This document shows positions 49,980 through 62,394 of a stretch of 64,000 nucleotides of DNA, piece by piece. Position numbers and translations under genes: made by a program. This DNA comes from Agrypnia vestita (Eukaryota > Arthropoda > Insecta > Trichoptera > Phryganeidae). The first letter of the stretch is position 1, and each line of letters begins with the position of its first letter. The DNA is taken from contig JADDOH010002569.1 in NCBI GenBank assembly GCA_016648135.1, forward strand, positions 20,094 through 84,093. The letters are read 5' to 3'. The notes under the pieces are model-generated. The model did not search any database, was not told where the DNA came from, and was given only the letters and a program-made list of their open reading frames with translations.

Positions 49980-50155
49980 CTCTTAAGTTCGCGTCGCTTG
50001 ATTTGTCGGTCAGGAATGCGGAGACGCCGCCGCCGCATTATCCAGTGACACTAATGACGCGTCGCGCGGGACACGTGCGTCTGACAGTCGGGTGACAGGA
50101 GCCGATGAAAAATGACGGCTGGCGCGGCAGCCACTCGCGGCGGTGTGTCGGATAT
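49980..50155. promoter_or_regulatory. CpG-dense block, possible regulatory element
   Basis: Very CG-rich (GCGGAGACGCCGCCGCCGCA, ACGCGTCGCGCGGGACACGT) in AT-rich DNA. An ATG at 50105 opens only about 40 codons. Could be an enhancer, promoter or constrained non-coding element. No TATA box seen. Confidence 0.25.
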
Positions 50156-50365
50156 TTATTTAAATTTTATCACAGGCTGATGTTTGAATATCATTTTTTG
50201 AAAGATTCGCACTTTTTTTAAAATGTGCGCATTTAAAAAAAAATAATTTCAATACGAATATTTGTCTCGAATGAAATACAGTAAGTGCCGGTGACTGCGA
50301 TCACATTGGTGCTACGAAATTTTGATTCTGTTCTATTTATTATTAAAATATTCCAATTTCTAATA

Positions 50366-50870
50366 TACAGGGTTATTTGGAAAACACTAATAACCTCGCA
50401 GGACTATATTTCCGCCTTGATTATGAGTTGAAAATGTTCAAGCTATTAGTTATGGAGATATACGACATCAAATTTTGCATTTTTTTCTCAATATTTCTGA
50501 CTTATTTTTTGTAAAACGTTGGACTATCATTACAGTAACTTATATCAAATATGAAAAATTCATTCCCTTTAATACAAGTCAAATAAAATAATAAAAACCT
50601 TCGAATTCCAATTCGAAAATTTTCAGGGTTTTTATTATTTTGTTTAACTCGTATTCAAATGAATAAATTTTTCGTAATCGATATAAGTTACTGTAATGAT
50701 AGTCCAACGTTTTAAAAAAAAGTCAGAAATATTGAGAAAAAAATGCAAACTTTGATGTCGCATATCTCCATAACTATTGATAGGTCACGATAGCTTGAAC
50801 ATTTTCGACTCATAGTCAATGCAGGAATAAAGTCCTGCGAGGTTATTAATGTTTTCCAAATAACCCTGTA
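50366..50870. mobile_element. MITE family A, copy 3 (variant ends)
   Basis: 505 bp. It starts TACAGGGTTATTTGGAAAAC and ends with the complement at 50870. The interior is the same as copy 2 but the outer ~35 nt differ, so it is a subfamily with exchanged termini. It is flanked by TA on both sides. Confidence 0.82.
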
Positions 50871-53800
50871 TAAAAGCAATACGTAAGAATTTTTTGAAAA
50901 CCTACATTTAGTTGTTAAATATATTCGCTCCTGACGTTGGCTTAGTTCAAAAGTGAAATATCAATCAACTTAATTAAAATACACTCCTTAACCTTTCATC
51001 TCCATCTGCTGTAAACTGAGTTGACACAGCCTCTTATTATGTGAAAATGTCTATAAATGAGGGGTATGAAAGAAAAAACAGCAATATCCAAAAAATAAAA
51101 AAATATTTTGAACGCAGTCACCGAGGATTACTAATTTAGAACATACTGAATTTTAGATTTATGTATCTATATTTTCCAAGCTATATTTAAGCTATATTTC
51201 CTATAAAATCTCAAGTTCAGTACATTCTTAATTATGTAGTAATCCGATGATTGTATTAATTTTTTTTAATATTGCTATCTTTGCTTCTTTACTCCACAGA
51301 TATACTAAATACAAAGTTTACATTTAATGTTTTCCTCCGTAATATATTTAAATAATGATAACAGTGTATAAGTATTTATCGGACATAACAAAATAAAAAG
51401 TTTTCTCGAAGAGACTGAGGTTATTTGGTTAATACGTGTATGTATTGTAGGAGGGTGGTGCGGGGAGCGCAGTGCATGATGCACAGAGCGTCGATTCGGC
51501 GCATTGTTGACATTTGCTCTTTAGTAGAGCTGCACAGCTGGTCGGAAGAGACGTGTTTCACGCGTCTTTATCCTGTCGTTCATGATGACCAATATTTTTT
51601 CTCATTTTAGCACTTTTACACCATAATTGAATGGTGCATACATATATTTGGGGACTGTGTGGGAAAGGTTAATTTTCTTTATATAGCATGCACACAATTA
51701 TAAAGAGTAATTATAATATAATATAATATAATAATCGGGAAGAACAGAACTTCCCGAAACTAGTAGTGAAGCAATGATAACTAACTAAAGATATTGACCA
51801 ATCAAGATGACGATCGCCAAAATCACTTGAAAAATATCACTCCGCATTTTGTCGCTCGCTGATTGCAGTTTAAGCTTGGATTTGCCTGGTGCGTGGTGTC
51901 AAGCAGCATATAGCTACTATACTTTTACATATTGTTTGTTACTCCAGACCATTCTGAGAGCCCCTGGACGTTTATTTTTTTTACTTTTTTATCGTTACAA
52001 TATTTTTTCACAATATTTAACACCACCAAAATTGATATTGGTCTAGTTTGAATTGGAAAGATCACATCTCGGGAATTTGGTATAGGTGTACGGTTTATAT
52101 CCTTTGAAAGTAGTTTGTCATTTATTATGATTAATGTCACTCTCACGACATTTGGGGTTCACTTATAGAGGTTCACCTCGGAAAAAATGATTCCACGTCC
52201 AATTTGAGCTTTTTAAACGAATTTTATTGGGCATCGCAGAAAAATAATTTTTCAGAATGTTGGCACTGTTTTTTAGCGGTCATTTCTATTTTTGTCTGAA
52301 ATATTTAATGGAAACTCATGGATTACAAATGAAATCAATCTAAATATGTACAATAGTTACTTCTTCATATTTTTCTAATTCACTTATGGCACAATTATAT
52401 AAATAAAATAATGAACACTTTGTTTACACAACGATTTATTTATATTTATTTTATTATTCATAATAATCGAATCTTCTAATAGAATGCAACTACTATTTTG
52501 ATTCAAATACATATTTCAAAATTTTATATTAAATAACAAGGCGAAACTTATTTTATTTACAAGAATAAAGGTGACTCGTTTCTCTAAAATAAAATCTTGT
52601 ATAAGGTTTACGGTTCGATATTCTAATCAGAATGTACAAATTGCGATGTACGAAACAATCGACAAAAGATAAATTCTACATGTTACACTTATGTTTGACT
52701 TAAAATAAAAAGAAATAAGCCGATTTTAAACAAAAGTAAATATTTACTGAAAATATTTAGAACTTAACCTACTTGACACAGTACCTTTTACCGGAGAACC
52801 CAGCAACTCAATGTCAATGACATGACAAAGATTGAAACTTTGAAGCTTGTTCATAAGCTTGCTGACAGCGAAATACAAGACGGGACATTAAATAACATAA
52901 AACACACGAAAACCATCAACTCTACACAAGATCTCAAAACTATCAAAGGTTTCCAGCTCTAATAAAAACAGGACAGTTACAACTCTTTGTAACGGATTAA
53001 AATTATATTAGGACTTGTCTCAATAAACAAGACAGTTTAACATTGACAGATTTAAAAAAGTGACAAACATATGAGGGCTGGTCTCATAAACGTCCATTAG
53101 GTAAATGTCAGATCAAATAAACGTAATCAAGGATTTTACAGCACTCTGGACATTTGTCAGCAATTTGGAAATTGTTAGAAGGCTCTAGAATTAATTTGTA
53201 ATTTCGCGAAACTAACAAATCAAACGCCTGGAAACCCGAAAATGATATAAGCAAGAATGATGCCATGGAGATCGTTTGTTGTGCCTTTTTTGCTAGACTA
53301 CAAATAAAGTGAAGCGGCGATTCGGTGCGACTTGCGATTATAAATTAAAAGAGTACCTACCGAGCGTCAATAGTGAATAACTGCGACAACAGACGTGCGA
53401 ATATTTTAAAACGAATACAAAGTGTTCCACAATGCGTGAATTGAAAAATATTGCCCCAACTAAATTCGTGACCAGTGACTTTGGTGATAAATAAAAGCTT
53501 AAGTTAATTTTTGATTTAAGTTAGATTTGTCTCCCACAGTTACGATCCAATGAGAATATTTTAGAATTTACTGCTCTCTTCTGTCCTTTGTCACCGATTT
53601 GGCATATTCAGACCTAACACATCTAATAACTAAGCCAAAGTAACGTTTGTTGCAATTTCTTCAACCAAATTAAAACTTTGCCAAAATTTTTTAATTTATT
53701 TGTTTGAAGATATTACTGATAATTGTATAATCATTCGAAAGAGGGATTAATATTTAACTCGTGAGTGAGCACGTTATTTTCAGACATTAGTGTCACAGCT

Positions 53801-55260
53801 CATGCCAAGTTAAATTATTAAGATATAATTCAAAGAGCTAAATTTATGACGATCTACAATGCATGCATATGTATACGTATTATTATGTGAGTCATTGATA
53901 TCAATGCGATTCGTGTTATAAATTAATTTTTATTTTATAATATTTTCATCAGGTATGAATTTTGATAATGCACATTTTCTGAATGCAGGCCATGTATAAA
54001 GTTTATAAGAGCTGACATGAAAAAAATACCGATGTAAAAATGTACCAATACGTTTCATCGCCATCATTTTTGTAAAACCTGTAATATACAACAGAACCCA
54101 CTATTGATGTTAGCGATATATAATTTTGAGTAAAAAATATTATTTTAAATTTTGATGAAATGTCAACAGTAACGGAGATAAACGACGTCAAAGTTTGCTT
54201 ATTTTTTTCACTATTTTTGGCATATATTTTGTAAAACGTTGGATTATAATTAATGAATGATTTATGTGTTTTATATTTTTTTAATTAGAAAACGGTTTTA
54301 GATAAAACATTGTTTATAATTTCTCATGGAGAGATTGTAATAAAGAAATATGAAACTTATACATAGAAAATTAAGATAAATTAAGTTTAAAAAGGTCTCA
54401 CAGAGACGAAGCTATTTTTAGGCGTATTCTAGTACCTCCAGTGCTGTGATCTATGGAGATCCAGGAACGCCTCAAGAAAAGCCTAAAAACTCATTTTTTC
54501 GGGATGTCGCACCTATAAAGCGCCCTTGAAGCGTCTCTTACGCAAAAATGGCGCTGTATAAATTAACAAAAACATAAACATAAATATGTTGAAATAATTC
54601 GTTTCTGCGGCAATTAACTACTTTTTTGTTTTCTTCTACGAATGTCTTCATTTTTATTATGCGTTCCAGCATTTTTTATATTTATTTTGCTGAGTTTGAT
54701 TTTATTTCTTAATTTATGATTGTTGTTTATAGTTTGTTTTGTTAATTATTAAAAATGAGTTCTGAGGGATTGGCATAGTTAGTAAGCGGACTTTTTCAGG
54801 ACTCCCGGGTCGCGTTGCCCTATACACGCCGTGACACGGAGACGGCCTTTAGAGTAAAAAGCTGGTGACATGTGAGTAGGACCGATATGGGAGCTTTCGC
54901 TCATAAAACGGTCCTAGAAATGCGATGGGTGTCCATTCATGTTGAATGTTGTTATTTAATCTAACAATTTACAGGACGTGTTACGTACAGAAATATCACT
55001 TGCGTATAAATCGTGGTGCCTATGACAACCGCATCAAGCCCTGATTGGTGAATGTATGTAGGCTAGATACATTCAGCTAGACCCGCGACACTTTTTATAT
55101 TTTATATGCCTATGAAATATAAAAAGCTTTTTCTAGAAAGTTTCGTAAATTTATCTCAATTTTTCTATTTGCAGACGATGCCTATTTTTTTTCTAAATTT
55201 GACACATGTCACATATTTGCCGCTATGAAGTTCGAGTAAAACACTAAAAAAATTGAAATA

Positions 55261-56541
55261 TTAGGTCCTTACATATGAAATTGGCGTTTAGTATGGGAGG
55301 AACATAAAGCCGATTTTTTTTATTATAATATATTTATTTAATCAAAGTATGTACCATTGCTATCTATGCACTTTTGCCATCTCATAGGTAGTTCATCGAT
55401 CCCTTTACTAAAAAAACCATTCGGACGGGAATCAATAAAATCTTTGGAGGCGGTTTGGACTGCCCCATCGGAGTTGAATTTTTTCCTTTGCAAGAAGTTA
55501 TCCAAATTTCGAAAAAAATGGTAATCTGTTGGGGCAAGGTCCGGAGAGTACGGTGGATGTCTTAGACATTCCAATTGAAGCTCCTCTAATTTGGTAGCCG
55601 TCTGTTGTGCAGTGTGTGGTCTAGCGTTATCATGAAGCAGCAGTGGCCTAGAGCGATTAACCAGCCTCGGTTGTTTAGCAGCTAGCTTTTCCATCATGGT
55701 TTGCAGTTGCTGACAATAGACATCTGCCGTAATCGTCTGGCCAGATTTAAGAAAGCTGTAGTGAACGACACCAGCACTAGTCCACCAAACGCTCACAAAT
55801 AACTTTGGAGTCAATTTTCACTTGGGGCATGTTTGGCTGGTTCGGCAGGGTTCAGCCATTGCGATGAGCGCTTCCGATTATCGTACAGGATCCACTTTTC
55901 ATCACAGGTAATGATTCGATTTAAAATCCCTTCATTATTGTGCCGGTTGAGTAATGCAACGCAGCAGTCAACGTGCGTTTGTTGATTTGCTTCACTCAAT
56001 TCGTGAGGTACCCACCTTTCAAACTTTTTCACCTTACCAATTTGCTTCAAGTAGATTAAAACAGTTTTATCACTAACACCGCAGCCTGCAGCTAACTCGG
56101 ATGTGGTTTGCGATGGATCCGCTTCCACAATAGCCTTCAATTCTTCATTATCAACTTTGGTCTCCGGCCGTCCACGGGGCTTGTTCTGCAGGTCGAAATT
56201 TCCAGAACGAAAACGTTGGAACCAAAAACGCACTGTGTTTTCTTTTGCGGCACCGTCGCCATACACATCATTAATCCTTCGAGCCGTTTCTGCAGCACTG
56301 GTGCCACGGTGGAACTCGTACTCGTAAATAACGCGATATTTCAAGTTTTTCATTTTGTAAACTGAGTGACGCAAAGAAAAAAACAATTGAGGAAAAAACA
56401 AATGAATTATAATTTTCAAAACACAAATACATGAGTAAATAGCTGTATAAATTTGGATTTGGAATTCCTAACCAAAGATAAGATATTTGAGATCAAATTT
56501 GCCAGTACGGCAAAACGCCAATTTCATATGTAAGGACCTAA
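55261..56541 (-). mobile_element. Mariner element, 1,281 bp, full length with frameshift
   Basis: Terminal inverted repeats beginning TTAGGTCCTTACATATGAAA are identical over 29 nt at both ends (55261-55289 and 56513-56541). They are flanked by TA on each side (55259-55260 and 56542-56543), the classical Tc1/mariner target duplication. The body carries a minus-strand DD34D transposase in two frames. Length and structure are those of a complete mariner, and matching TIRs imply a recent insertion. Confidence 0.93.
55338..56353 (-). pseudogene. Mariner transposase, frameshifted (DD34D)
   Basis: The start ATG at 56353 gives MKNLKYRVIYEYEF, with the N-terminal helix-turn-helix half and linker GRPETKVD, the WVPHELSEAN motif around residue 114 and the first catalytic Asp in ITCDEKW (D151). 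After 180 residues this frame stops at 55811-55813. The C-terminal half resumes in another frame with VSVWWTSAG, the second Asp in LLLHDNARPH and the third in YSPDLAPTDYHFF. Exactly 34 residues separate the last two Asp, which defines DD34D mariners. The span of 1,016 nt is one short of a multiple of three, so a single 1-nt loss near 55811-55825 explains the break. All catalytic residues survive. Confidence 0.92.
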
Positions 56542-56820
56542 TATTTTGAAATTTTCAAGAACACTTTTTTAAATAAAAATTCAGTAGAATGTTTCCGCTT
56601 AAAAATCACAAATAGCAATTGACAAAATTTTCTTTTTCAATATGTCAAGAGTCAAGCGCAAAACGCCCCGCTATACTAAATTTCAATGTAATCCAAAAAA
56701 TCAATAAAAATTTAATTAATTTTTCGTTGTGTCCGTAAACTTAACATAAGGCGCGTATTACGCACTGTACCCACAACCCTGTAAACTCAATTGCAAGGTT
56801 ATATGAAAAGACCTTTACAT

Positions 56821-57439
56821 ATCGACGGCTCCTACGTGTAATATCGTAACCCACAAATCGACGGTTTTTAGTTTTTTGTGTATTTAATTATATCTTCTTT
56901 TCCAAGGAAGAAAAAAAAATTTTTGTTATAAATAACGTTTTTTTCGGACGTATTTTATCGTATCTCAAACAATCACATATTTTTTACGAAGTATACTATC
57001 GTATGTAACACTTACGATAATTTGCGTTGGAAAATAACATAAGATAATTTTATCGTATGTAACACTTACGATGACATACGTTGGAAAATAACATAAGATA
57101 ATTATCGTATGAAACACTTACGATAATATGCGTGAGAAAATAACATAAGAAAATTATTGTATGTAACACTTATTGTACGTAAAAATTATTGTACGTAACG
57201 ATATTTTACGTCGCGTCTTTTCCGAAGTATAATATGGTATGTGCATTTCTACAAAAACCTTTAATAATTTCGACTTTTTTGTGATTATTTACGAAACTAC
57301 AGTATAAAGTAAAATATTTAAACGAAATTTCAAAAAAATTGGGCAATATTTAGATTTATACCGGACGAAAATATTTCAAGTCCTTCTCCTGTAAATTTGA
57401 ATTTTGTGGGTTACGATATTATACGTAGGAGCCGTCGAT
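56821..57439. mobile_element. MITE with internal ~53-bp tandem repeats
   Basis: TIRs start ATCGACGGCTCCTACGT and continue ATATCGTAACCCACAAA; the complement ends at 57439. Inside are about four tandem units of 52-55 bp (56997-57190) carrying GTATGTAACACTTACGATA and GGAAAATAACATAAGA. It sits about 280 bp from the mariner. Confidence 0.78.
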
Positions 57440-57934
57440 GTTGAGAATAAAATTAAGTATATCAAGGTAAAGTCAATATAAAATGTGAAGTGATTTTTGC
57501 GAGTAACATTTAAATAAGAAAGATGTCAAACCCGTTCTCAGTTCAGTAAAAGAGGACATGATTCAAGGAAAATATTCACCCAAAGAATACGCGAGGTTGT
57601 GCGCGAAAGGGTATAGTCATCTTCACCGGCGTGTGTGGTAATTATGTACTCCAGCAGGTCCAGACCGATCTTGGGTTACCAGTTACACCAGATCGCCTTC
57701 GTAAAGGAAAGTAACCACCGGATCTTACAAGGTTCCTCATTTATTAAGCCTTCACCAATAAATCCCGATAGTACCTACTCCAAAATATTTTTTATGTCTT
57801 TGCACTGGGACAATTTGGCGATATTAGAAACTATTGGACTCTGAATACATAGAATCGATAATAGACTAAGAGCCAGCGACCGCCAGAGTTACGTTAGAAT
57901 ATCAAAAATGAAATATTTTTTGTAGGGAAGATGG

Positions 57935-58200
57935 TTTGGATATTATGACATTTGAGTTCGGGGGATCTTGGCAGAAAACAGATAATACAGGTACTACAAA
58001 GTGAGTTAGTTAAACGTAAAAATGACAAAACTGATTTTTTAATATGTTTAACTGGACAGTATTATATACTTATATTAATACCGCTTTCCGCGGGTCATTT
58101 CTTCCGCTAGATGTTTAAAGTTTTGCTTACTCATTTTTTTGCACCTGTTCTACCTATTTTCTGATGAAATCCCCCGAACTCAAATGTCATAACATCCAAA
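57935..58200. mobile_element. 266-bp foldback MITE
   Basis: Left arm TTTGGATATTATGACATTTG then AGTTCGGGGGATC; the right arm is its complement ending CAAATGTCATAACATCCAAA at 58200. About 75 nt of inverted similarity. No ORF. Confidence 0.75.
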
Positions 58201-58404
58201 ATTATTACCTAATGTAGTGTACATCTATAGAAAATATTTCAGGTTTGATACTATATGGTGAGTCTGGTGGACGCTGCACTGGCTTCTACTCTATAAGGAA
58301 TTTAAAAAAACACAATAAATTTAAGGTTTAAGGTTTCTATTACGGTCGATCGACATACGAGTATTTAGGTATTGAAAGAAAGCAGATCTTTTTTACGAAT
58401 CGCA

Positions 58405-58515
58405 CGAATGCGTAGTGATTCGATTCCCGACGTTTCGCTGGAGTCACATTACAGCGTCGTCAGTACCTCCATAACCCCGCGGCGTGAGAGGGCACTCTCC
58501 TGAGGGCGCTGCGAC
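58405..58515 (-). repeat. PLE-like fragment with CTGACGA...GAAAC
   Basis: On the minus strand CTGACGACGCTGTAATGTGA is followed by CTCCAGCGAAACGTCGGGAA. The arms GCTG/CAGC can pair. Layout is like the other CTGANGA...GAAAC sites but the family is different. A weaker site of this kind is at 60643-60670 (minus): TCCTGAAAAAGGTTGAGTCC, AACCGAAACTAG. Confidence 0.4.
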
Positions 58516-59567
58516 ATGAATGAAAATTTGAAAACGGAGAAGGTTGTATTGAATGTGAGTACATACAAAACAATTCAATTTCACATAAAAAATTTCACCA
58601 ATTTTTTTTCATTGATATTAGATTTGAGATATTGTTAATTCAAAGCTTTAAACGTGAGATTTTTATCTAAAGTAGCAAAAACTCGCCAACAGTGCGTTCT
58701 GGAATATATAGCGACGTGATATTCGTAATATTCTGTATGAAATGTCTAAGTCAGCCCAACTTGATTCAGCGCTCACTGTCTTTCATCTTTAGCTATGATG
58801 TTCAAATATATTTAACTGTCATAAAATACGACAAAATGCCATAATCTATTATTTTCAATTTATTTTCGAAAAAATATTTTTAAAAAGTACTCTTAAAGGA
58901 ATATACCTACGCAGAGAAATTATTTATTTGTGATGACTGGATTTGTTTCGGTTTCTTTTTTTCTTACAAGTCTCAATTTTTTCTGAACTTTTCAGTGAAA
59001 TATAAGGAATATGAAATTGACAGTAGTATATTAAGTCAAAAAATACAGTTTTGAAATATCAGCGTTTGAAGTTACAAATTGATTTATTTAAGAATTTTTT
59101 GAAAATCACAAGTATTTGGGTTGTCTCATGAGCAAAAAATATAAAATAAATTATTAATGTATTGTTTCTCATTATTAAAAACATAATTTTATTAAAATAT
59201 TTTGAGTTTCGGAATGCTGTATTGATTTAGATAAATAATGTAGTGAAATAAAAATATTCAAGTTTATTGTTTTTATTGCAATATAAGACCATTTCATTAT
59301 TTTTAATATATGGCATCATATACGTAGTACGTAGTACAATGCTAATGCGTGTCAAAAAGTCCCAAAACTGCTAAGTATAAATTTAAAAAAATAGGTTTTA
59401 TAATAAAAAATAATCGTAAAATACATCTAGTCCAAATAATACACTAATGCACCAAAAATTATCATAACATTGATGCATTTCCATATTACTCGAATATAAA
59501 AAAGTGAAGTGGATCCATTTCACATTTTATTCGAGTTGTTTTTGAGTTTGAGTTTGCGTCTTTGCTA

Positions 59568-59692
59568 AGCCCTAGTATATATTTATGGCATCTTTTTGGC
59601 GGTCCTCGTAGAGGCAGCGGTAGCAACATCGCTATCGTTGCCGCCTTTGGGTTTGCTGGCCCGTGCTTCAAACCCCATTTCCAGCCGTTTTA
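59568..59692 (+). repeat. SINE-like repeat, longer copy
   Basis: AAGCCCTAGTATATATTTAT, then a GC-rich insert (GGTCCTCGTAGAGGCAGCGG, ATCGCTATCGTTGCCGCC), then TTTGCTGGCCCGTGCTTCAA and CCCATTTCCAGCCGTTTT. Followed by a TTTTTAGT-rich simple repeat to 59750. Confidence 0.5.
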
Positions 59693-59939
59693 TATAGTTT
59701 TTTTAGTTGGGGTTTTTAGTTTTAGTTTTTAGTTTTAGTTTTTTTAGTCGTTAGGGGACAGACAATAGACAGACGGACGGATGGATAGATAAACAAACAA
59801 TGAAATTATTATGTTTGACGCTCGTGCTTCAAGGTCAACATCGTGTATCTACAAGTAGTGGTTCGCGGCGGAATATAGTTTTGTCTATGATACACGCTCA
59901 AGCGATCGCCCTTTTTAACGAATTGATCATTACGCTGTT

Positions 59940-60060
59940 TGACCGTAAGGATAGGCAGAGAAGATAGATTTCCATATACTTATATCTTGGCACACCACTA
60001 TTGCTTCAGCTACATTCATACATATTTTTATGCATGATCTATGGCTGTTGAGGCTTTTAA
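59940..60060 (+). repeat. Interspersed repeat 'AGAGTAGGCAGAGAGGATAG', copy 2
   Basis: GATAGGCAGAGAAGATAGAT, TTGGCACACCACTATTGCTT and a following TTCATACATATTTTTATGCA. Open frames over it are shadows. Confidence 0.45.
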
Positions 60061-60299
60061 CAGGGCCATCATCCAATATTTGTAGTACCTGACCGTGGCG
60101 GGACTTTCGTGGACGCCATCCATTCCTGCTGTCTTCAACACTCGCCTCAAATATTTTCTTAACGATTCTTTCCTCGCTCATACGTTATTCATGACCATCC
60201 ATCTAGCTGTCCTTCTTTATCGTATCTATCGCGCTACAGCCAGCATTTCATTCACTTCTAATTTATTTAATTTAATTTAATAATCATGATATTTTCTGT

Positions 60300-60480
60300 G
60301 CATAGTTTTCTGGAATATTCTGCCATGTATATGTGACCTCTCTGGCCAACGTTTCGGATCGGACGTTCGGCTGATTCATGACAAACATCAGCCCTGATGA
60401 TGCACCCTGCAATGGGATCTGAAACGTTGGCCAGAGAGGTCACATATACATGGCAGAATATTTCAGAAAACTATACACAG
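60300..60480. repeat. Inverted repeat with PLE-like CTGATGA...GAAAC core
   Basis: Left arm ATTCTGCCATGTATATGTGA then CCTCTCTGGCCAACGTTTC; right arm is its complement (GAAACGTTGGCCAGAGAGGT then CACATATACATGGCAGAAT). Between them lies CTGATGA at 60394-60400 followed by GAAAC at 60421-60425. It may derive from opposed Penelope-like element ends. Confidence 0.6.
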
Positions 60481-61567
60481 AAGATTCTGAACGGCCGTGA
60501 AAACCTGAGAACATCGTGATATTTAATTAGGGAGATGTTAGTTAAACATACTGCAATACTTCTCAAAATAATCTTTTAGACATTTAAGAATAAATTAAAT
60601 ACTATGTTTTAAACCATTTTATCACTATATATTTGTCAACTAGTTTCGGTTGGACTCAACCTTTTTCAGGACAATTAAATATAGACTAATCTAGGTACAG
60701 AAATTTATAAAGGAGGAAAGAAAAAGAGAGAGGGACAGAGCGTCAACTAGGTGGGGGGAGGGAAGGGGAGGGATTAACTGAAGATAGAGGGAACAGCTTT
60801 AAAATCGGACTATTAGATAAATTAATTTGTTTATTTATTATTTTACTATTATTATTGATGGCTTAATTAATTTCTAATGCTTCTAGATTGTTATGTCGCA
60901 AACCTAGTCCGTTTTTGTGTAAAATTTTTTTGGCCCTGCATTATTATCAAATGTGTGATCGTAATGTGTAATCATGATCATAAACTTTCAATTGGGAGTC
61001 CTCAAATAAACGATGGTGGATGGAAGAGACAAAAAGAGCGAGAAATAATCATTACACATTTGTCAGAGCGGGGTAATGAAAACCCCAAATGAAATCGTCA
61101 AGAGTAATTTCGTCCGACAACGCATTATATTCTAACGTGTTTTTTAGCCAACACCGCGGACTGGAAGTGACGCGACACATTTTCGGTTCACTGTTTCGGA
61201 AAATTGGAAAAAAATTCTAACATATGACATCTGGAAATGGGGCACATCAGGCGCTGGGCTTATTTATGGGCCGGCCTATAAAATAGCTCATTACGGGGGA
61301 GCGGAAAAAATGGATAATACACAAAGGAAATTGAGTTTTCGCGTAAGAACTGCGGCGGTCTATTAATCAACCCTTCTTTCATCCACCTGTAATGGAATAC
61401 ATTAAACGTTTGATGTGATCTGTCGCGTCTAAAAACATCATTCGTCAAGATAAAAGCGTTCGCAAACATTATTGTTTGTGGATGAAACATGGTTTCTCAT
61501 CGGACGAGGGCATTATCTTTTACAGATATCTATAGGTTTTCATTATAATAAATTGATGTCTTGTATA

Positions 61568-62103
61568 TACAGGGTACAAGATATCAATTTATATATATTA
61601 TTTGGTATAAGTTAGCAGCAGAAACTTGGCCGGTAGATTCCTGACTATGTTATGAATATAAAATGTTCAATAAACAATAAGATATGAAATATCAAAGTTT
61701 GTGTTTTTTCCAATTTTTCTGACTGATTTTTGGCAAAAAGTTGAACTATCGTTACAGTAAATTATATCGATCATGAAAAATTCATTTACTTCAATACAAC
61801 TTAAATATAATGATAAAAACCTTGTAAAAAAATGACTTTCTTCAATTATTTCAAGGTTTCCATCATTTTATTCGACTTGTATTCAAGCAAATGAATTTTT
61901 CATAATCGACATAAGTTACTGTAATGATAGTTTAACTTTTCGCAAAAAATAAGTAAGAAATATTGAAAAAAAAGTGCAAACTTTGATATTCAGATCTTCA
62001 TAACTATTGATATAAGGCCAAGGTTGCTTGAAAATTTTAGACTCATAAAATAGTCAGAAGTCTACCGGACAAGTTTCTGCTGCTAGCTCTGATACACCCT
62101 GTA
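61568..62103. mobile_element. MITE family A, copy 4
   Basis: 536 bp from TACAGGGTACAAG to ACACCCTGTA. Shares the interior of copies 2 and 3 (cytosine-poor arms, GTTACAGTAA / TTACTGTAATGATAG hairpin centre). TA flanks on both sides. Confidence 0.8.
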
Positions 62104-62394
62104 TAGATATCTAAAGGTTTTTATTTAAATAAAATGAGACATACATAAAAGGTTAATAAATTAACGGAAAGGTCAATAAATTAACAAAAACGAGGCTGAT
62201 GTGTCTGATCCGGGCTCGTGTCCTGGTAGCAGCCAAAATATTTTTTCGTTGATTTGATTTTTCTATGTATCTTTCTAATTGATTAATAAATTAATCAATT
62301 AATAAATTCGTTTTTAAAATTCACAGAACTTTGTTCTGAAATTGCAACTTCACTATAAGAATAGTATGGACGTAGTTATTTCAATTGAAACTAA

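Noticed and set aside
57001..57190. CRISPR-like array
   Set aside because: The ~53-bp units are contiguous degenerate tandem repeats inside a MITE with no unique spacers; this is eukaryotic DNA.
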